A DNA stretch of 27,417 bases from DATJGS01 sp035494735 (GTDB lineage Bacteria; Eisenbacteria; RBG-16-71-46), in the NCBI GenBank assembly GCA_035494735.1, contig DATJGS010000047.1, forward strand, positions 1 through 27,417. Direction: 5' to 3'. Shown in pieces: positions 24,086 to 27,417 of the stretch (positions are counted from its first letter, which is position 1; the number at the start of each line of letters is the position of its first letter). The notes beneath the pieces are model-generated. The model worked only from the letters and a program-made list of their open reading frames with translations. It made no database searches and was not told where the DNA came from. The position numbers were made by a program, and so were the translations under genes.

Positions 24086-24751
24086 TCAGCGCGCGGCCAG
24101 CGCGGCGTCGAGCTTCGCGAGATCCGCGCCGTGGATGACGGTCGCGTGACCGTCGGGCGCGTAGACGATGACGTGCGGCAGCGCGGTGAGCGTCCGGCCC
24201 AGCTGCTTCGCGAGAGGGCGATTGAAGTCGACGACGTTCAGTTTGCGCACCGCGAGATCGGCGCGCGTCGCCGACAGCTGGCGCAGCCGCGCGTCGACCG
24301 CGCGGCACGGAGCGCACCAGTCGGCGTACACGTCGAGCACGGTGTACTTGCCGGTCACGCGCAGCCGCTCCAGCGGCCCCACCGCCGAGCCGTCGTGCGT
24401 GACCCACGCGACGTCCGCGTTCTTCGGATATTCGCCCGCCGGCAGATACGCGCCCTGCCCGGCGCCGGCGAAGCCCTGGTATCCGGCCGCGGCGATCGCG
24501 TCGAGGACGACGCGGTCGGGCACGCCGTCGGCCAGCGACACCTGGAACTCGACTTTCTGCTTGTCGAACGCGGCCTTCTTCACGCCGTTCAGCTTCTTGA
24601 GACGGGCGACCACGCGCTCGCCGTCGTCCGCGCCCTCCGCGCCCTGCATCGAGAACGTCTGCGTGCGATTGGCCTGCGCCGGCGCGGCGCACGCGACGGC
24701 GAGGGCGGCGATCACCAGCGCGCGATGACTCCAGGCGATTGCACGACGCAT
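24086..24751 (-). CDS. Exported HMA-like/thioredoxin fusion
   Basis: From ATG at 24751 the protein is 221 residues. It has a Sec signal (SHRALVIAALAVACAAPAQA), then a heavy-metal-associated-type alpha/beta domain (residues about 30-95) ending DAIAAAGYQGF, and a thioredoxin domain with the active site YADWCAPCRAVDARL and a cis-proline-like ALPHVIVY. The HMA domain has no CxxC in its first loop (MQGAEGADDG), so it should not bind copper or mercury in the usual way. GGGAG lies 7 bases before the ATG. The role is likely thiol/disulfide exchange in the envelope. It follows the small Cys-rich gene by 72 bases and is likely cotranscribed. Confidence 0.82.
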   Translation of the reverse strand: MRRAIAWSHRALVIAALAVACAAPAQANRTQTFSMQGAEGADDGERVVARLKKLNGVKKAAFDKQKVEFQVSLADGVPDRVVLDAIAAAGYQGFAGAGQGAYLPAGEYPKNADVAWVTHDGSAVGPLERLRVTGKYTVLDVYADWCAPCRAVDARLRQLSATRADLAVRKLNVVDFNRPLAKQLGRTLTALPHVIVYAPDGHATVIHGADLAKLDAALAAR

Positions 24752-24823
24752 GCACGAACTCCCTTGGAGTGAACCGAGATCAGCCCTGCGCGGCGCGAGC
24801 GCGCTCGCGCGCGACGGCACGTG

Positions 24824-25189
24824 CTAGAGCAGCAGGGCCTGGTGGCTGAGGAACAGCGGGCCGATGCGCGGCGAAGGCTCGCGACGCGCAGGCTCGGGCG
24901 CGAGCTTGGGGGACGCGGGCGTCGCGGCGGGCGTCGCGACCACCGCCTGCGTCGCCACGCTGGACGTCGCGGTCGCGGCCTCGGAGGCGCGCGTCGCGCC
25001 GCTGCACGCCGTGGCGTGCTGCGACGTCGCGGCGGCATGGCTCGATCCCGAGCAGCACGCGTGCTTCGCGAAGCCCGAATGGCGCATCGCGCTCGCCGAG
25101 CGCGCCGACTTCAGCTGGCAGCACGGCGCCGCCGTGGCCCAGAGCGGCCCCACGAGCAACAACGCGGTGCACAGCGCGCGCTTCAACAT
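24824..25189 (-). CDS. Small secreted Cys-rich protein
   Basis: I do not recognise a family. The 121-residue protein has a signal peptide (MLKRALCTALLLVGPLW then ATAA) followed by cysteine pairs (PCCQLK, HACCSGSSH) and a further single cysteine (TACSG). The rest is Ala/Thr/Pro-rich and low in complexity. It is upstream of the thioredoxin fusion on the same strand, so it may be a disulfide or metal partner. There is no Shine-Dalgarno sequence; TAGGCT ends 6 bases before the ATG, so the transcript may be leaderless. An overlapping frame on the other strand exists but has no start signal. Confidence 0.6.
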   Translation of the reverse strand: MLKRALCTALLLVGPLWATAAPCCQLKSARSASAMRHSGFAKHACCSGSSHAAATSQHATACSGATRASEAATATSSVATQAVVATPAATPASPKLAPEPARREPSPRIGPLFLSHQALLL

Positions 25190-25195
25190 GACGGG

Positions 25196-25225
25196 AGCCT
25201 AGGCCCGCTTCGCGAGCGCGAACAA
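25196..25225 (-). promoter_or_regulatory. Candidate promoter giving a leaderless transcript
   Basis: On the minus strand TTGTTC, an 18-base spacer and TAGGCT place the -10 box 6 bases before the ATG at 25189. TAGGCT is identical to the -10 hexamer upstream of sdhC, and no ribosome binding site is present. Confidence 0.35.
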
Positions 25226-25287
25226 GGACCGCGTGACGGGCCGTCGCATTTTTGACCGAGGCGTGACTGAAACGGCCGCCCGGTCAC

Positions 25288-25311
25288 GGGCGACGACCGA
25301 GTCGTCGGCCC
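25288..25311 (-). terminator. Hairpin after the M14 peptidase gene
   Basis: GGGCGACGAC and GTCGTCGGCCC pair with one bulged G around a CGA loop, 28 bases after the peptidase stop on the minus strand. A weaker GTGAC/GTCAC repeat follows. No T tract is present. Confidence 0.35.
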
Positions 25312-25339
25312 GCCGCGGCCGGGCCGGGCGCCCCAGCCC

Positions 25340-27307
25340 CTACGGCGCCAGCACCGAGGCCGGGGGCGCGTGCAGCGCGCGGGCCACGGGGTGCAGGTCT
25401 TGAAGGGGGTCGGCCCACTTGGAGCGCCGGTAGAAGAAGTCGAGGCGGGCCGCCGGGCTGTGCGCGAACGCCGTGTCCGAGGCGACGCGCGCGCGGAATT
25501 CGGCGGCCAGCCTGGGGTCCGCGGCCAGCATGGTCCTGGCGATCGGCTCGATCACGTAGTCCTCGGCGTATTCCTTCTTCTCGAACACGGTGTCGAACGC
25601 GTTCCAGGCCATGAGTCCGTCCGGAGACTGCGCCTCGAACAGCGCGACCGCGACCAGCGCCGAGCGCTGGTCGAGCGGCACCCACAGGTCGCCGGGCTGC
25701 CACGTGCGCAGCCGGCGCTCGAGCGCGAGCTTCTTCACGCTGATCAGGTGATGTCCCTCGAACGACGCGGTCGCGGCCGACCACTCGAGCACGTGCTGCA
25801 CCTCGACGGTGTCGGTCCAGGCTTTCACGAAGCGCCGATAACGCACGCCGTGCAGGTCCAGGTGCTCGCGGCACGTCGTCCATTCCTGGGGCACCAGGTA
25901 GCCGGCGGGCTGCGTGACGGTCAGCGACGGCACCATGTCGCGGAACTCGGGAATGATCGTGTCCCACGCCGTGCTCGAGAAGCGGCGCACCGGCGCGCCC
26001 GAAATCTCGCTCGGTTCGAGTCGCTGGCGCACGCCGCGGTACGCGAACGGCGTCGAGACCGGCGAGAACGTGGTGTTGAGCACGACCTGGCGCGACACGT
26101 CGGAATCCGAGCGGCCGCGCGTGACGACTTCCGTTTCGCTGGCTGTCACCGCGTTCGGCAGATCGTCGGGATGCGCCTGGATGTCCTCGAGCAACGCGAC
26201 CAGCAGGTCGTACGTGGACTTCACGCGCGTCGCGTAGGGCTTCAGCATGTGCGTCTCGACCAGGATCGCCGGCCGGCACTGGAGCGGCGCGTAGCCGGTC
26301 GAGAAGCGCGGCGTCGAGCCGCCCATTTCGAGGCCCGAGAGCGGGTTCGCCGGCTCGCGGAACGTCAGGTACGGCGCCGGCAGGTGTCCCATGGCCGCGA
26401 GGCGCGGCACGATGCGCTTCTCGAACACGTCGCTCGCCCAGCGATCCACGCCGCGCGGCACGGTCGGCCCCATGCTCAGGCCGTACGTCAGGTCGTGGCG
26501 GTAGTCGGAGCCGTCCGTCGTGTGATCGTCGACGAGCAGGTGCGGCCACCACTGCGTGAACACGCGGCCGATCAGCGCGCGCATCTCCGGCGCCTCGGCC
26601 TTCACGTAGTCGCGGTTCAGGTTCAGCCCGATCGGCGTCGCGCGCCAGCCCATGTTGTCGGGGCCGTTCTGGTTGATGCGGTTGTACGGTCCGCTCCGCT
26701 CGTGCGCGTCGACCGAGAAGATCGGCAGCACGAGCAGGATCGCGTGATCGAGCAGCCCCTCGCGCGTGCGCAGCACGGCCGTGTCGCGGATGAGCGCGAG
26801 CGACGCGTCCTTGCCCTCGATCTCACCCGAGTGGATGCCGTTCTGGATGAGCACGATGTTCTTGCCGGTGGCGCGGGCCGCCTCGGGCGTGAACGCGCGG
26901 TCCTTGGAGACCACGACGAGCGGCAGGTCGCGCCCCTGTCCGCTCGTGCCGTAGCTCTGGATGCTGATCCAGCGCGAGCCGCCCTCGAGCTGGCGCAGGT
27001 AGCGCATGGTTTCCGCGTAGTCGGCGGTGAGCTTGTACTGCGTGCGCTCGGCGCGCGTCTGCCAGTAGTAGGGAATGGGTGCGGCCGCGTTCGCGCCCGG
27101 ATGGGCGGCCGGGCCGCCGGCATCGGCGGGTGCTCGGTCCTGGCGCCCGGCCTCCGGCGCGCCCGGCTGGTCGGCGCCGGGACCGGCCGGACGCACCTGG
27201 CGCAGGCTGTCGAGCAGTGCCCGGGCCGGGCTCTTGGGTGGGGCGGAAGGCGCGGACGGCGCGGCGGCCGCGAGCGCGACGAATACGGAGAGGACGAGAG
27301 ACCGCAT
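25340..27307 (-). CDS. Secreted M14-family zinc carboxypeptidase
   Basis: The 655-residue protein has a signal peptide (RSLVLSVFVALAAAAPSA) and a Pro/Ala-rich linker, then a peptidase M14 domain. Zinc ligands are H159 and E162 (IHSGEIEG) and H262 (VDDHTTDG). NLNRDY (residues 229-234) is the substrate-binding Asn-Arg region, and E351 in ILVETHML is the probable catalytic glutamate. It belongs to the larger M14 proteins (about 600 residues) with an extra C-terminal domain, common in Bacteroidota- and Gemmatimonadota-type genomes. There is no Shine-Dalgarno sequence; a TGCTATGGT box lies 10 bases upstream of the ATG. It probably digests external peptides or peptidoglycan stems. Confidence 0.9.
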   Translation of the reverse strand: MRSLVLSVFVALAAAAPSAPSAPPKSPARALLDSLRQVRPAGPGADQPGAPEAGRQDRAPADAGGPAAHPGANAAAPIPYYWQTRAERTQYKLTADYAETMRYLRQLEGGSRWISIQSYGTSGQGRDLPLVVVSKDRAFTPEAARATGKNIVLIQNGIHSGEIEGKDASLALIRDTAVLRTREGLLDHAILLVLPIFSVDAHERSGPYNRINQNGPDNMGWRATPIGLNLNRDYVKAEAPEMRALIGRVFTQWWPHLLVDDHTTDGSDYRHDLTYGLSMGPTVPRGVDRWASDVFEKRIVPRLAAMGHLPAPYLTFREPANPLSGLEMGGSTPRFSTGYAPLQCRPAILVETHMLKPYATRVKSTYDLLVALLEDIQAHPDDLPNAVTASETEVVTRGRSDSDVSRQVVLNTTFSPVSTPFAYRGVRQRLEPSEISGAPVRRFSSTAWDTIIPEFRDMVPSLTVTQPAGYLVPQEWTTCREHLDLHGVRYRRFVKAWTDTVEVQHVLEWSAATASFEGHHLISVKKLALERRLRTWQPGDLWVPLDQRSALVAVALFEAQSPDGLMAWNAFDTVFEKKEYAEDYVIEPIARTMLAADPRLAAEFRARVASDTAFAHSPAARLDFFYRRSKWADPLQDLHPVARALHAPPASVLAP

Positions 27308-27417
27308 CGGGCGCGAACCATAGCACAGCGAAGCGGGCGGGCCGGCGCGAAGCCGCGCCGCCCGTTCCGCGTGAAGTCAGATGGAGCGCGGTCCCGAAGC
27401 ACGTCCGAGCCGCGGGG
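27308..27417. other. Promoter, hairpin and possible end of an upstream gene
   Basis: On the minus strand the last 41 bases read as an open frame ending in TGA at 27377-27379, which could be the tail of a gene beyond the window, though 12 codons cannot prove it. Next comes an imperfect hairpin (CGGGC and GGCGC pairing with GCGCCGCCCG, 27334-27364), a possible terminator, and then the promoter box of the M14 gene. Confidence 0.3.
27317..27325 (-). promoter_or_regulatory. Extended -10 promoter element for the M14 peptidase
   Basis: The minus strand reads TGCTATGGT and the ATG follows after 9 bases, so transcription would start 2-3 bases before the codon, a leaderless message. The absence of a ribosome binding site fits. 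Confidence 0.5.

Noticed and set aside
24864..25202. Plus-strand frame opposite the Cys-rich secreted protein
   Set aside because: No signal peptide or start signal and wrong orientation for the neighbouring operon, although the coding strand here is not certain.
1..27417. Mobile elements, CRISPR arrays, tRNA or rRNA genes
   Set aside because: No transposase, direct-repeat array, cloverleaf or conserved rRNA sequence was seen in a read of both strands.

Overview
The window is about 27.4 kb of very GC-rich bacterial DNA (roughly 70% G+C by eye) carrying about 20 tightly packed genes. Lipoprotein, Tat and Sec signal peptides point to a Gram-negative-like envelope. The mix of a mycobacterial-type (type F-like) succinate dehydrogenase, a B12-dependent ribonucleotide reductase, tandem secreted amidohydrolases, a TolB-like lipoprotein and an M14 peptidase suggests a little-cultured lineage such as Ca. 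Eisenbacteria or a Gemmatimonadota relative. That assignment is inference from gene content. I see no tRNA, rRNA, CRISPR array, insertion sequence or phage gene, so this looks like a core chromosomal region.

Layout. 1-942 (+): 3' part of a tandem HD-GYP protein. 966-4577 (-): sdhC-sdhA-sdhB plus a small zinc-ribbon gene, every junction a 4-base stop/start overlap. 4727-6392 (-): cysteine dioxygenase followed by a YeiH-type putative sulfate/sulfite exporter. 6459-8188 (-): exported histidine phosphatase coupled to a Ca2+/H+ antiporter. 8372-9163 (-): an unassigned protein with an HELAE motif. 9509-12706 (-): nrdJ with a long AT-richer leader. 13082-15552 (-): TolB-like lipoprotein coupled to a Tat-exported PhoX-family protein. 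15693-17718 (+): possible tiny ORF, DUF3592-like membrane protein, CPA2-type cation/proton antiporter. 17755-18243 (-): secreted Tyr/Trp-rich protein with a His/Asp tail. 18463-24024 (+): two amidohydrolase-family proteins and an AIR-synthase-related protein, all overlapping. 24086-25189 (-): small Cys-rich secreted protein and an HMA-like/thioredoxin fusion. 25340-27307 (-): secreted M14 zinc carboxypeptidase.

Gene expression. Most operons use ATGA/GTGA overlaps. Five minus-strand transcription units start just downstream of an extended -10 box of the form TGnTAnnnT, and two genes appear to be leaderless. GC-rich hairpins, three with perfect 11-bp stems, sit in several intergenic gaps; one holds a stop codon in its loop.

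The most interesting points are the promoter motif shared across the window, the CH/H/CxxC cluster-like motif in the SDH membrane anchor, the pairing of cysteine dioxygenase with a YeiH exporter, amidohydrolase modules without a metal site next to one with an intact site, and the unassigned HELAE protein. I found no clear sign of an entirely new multi-gene system.
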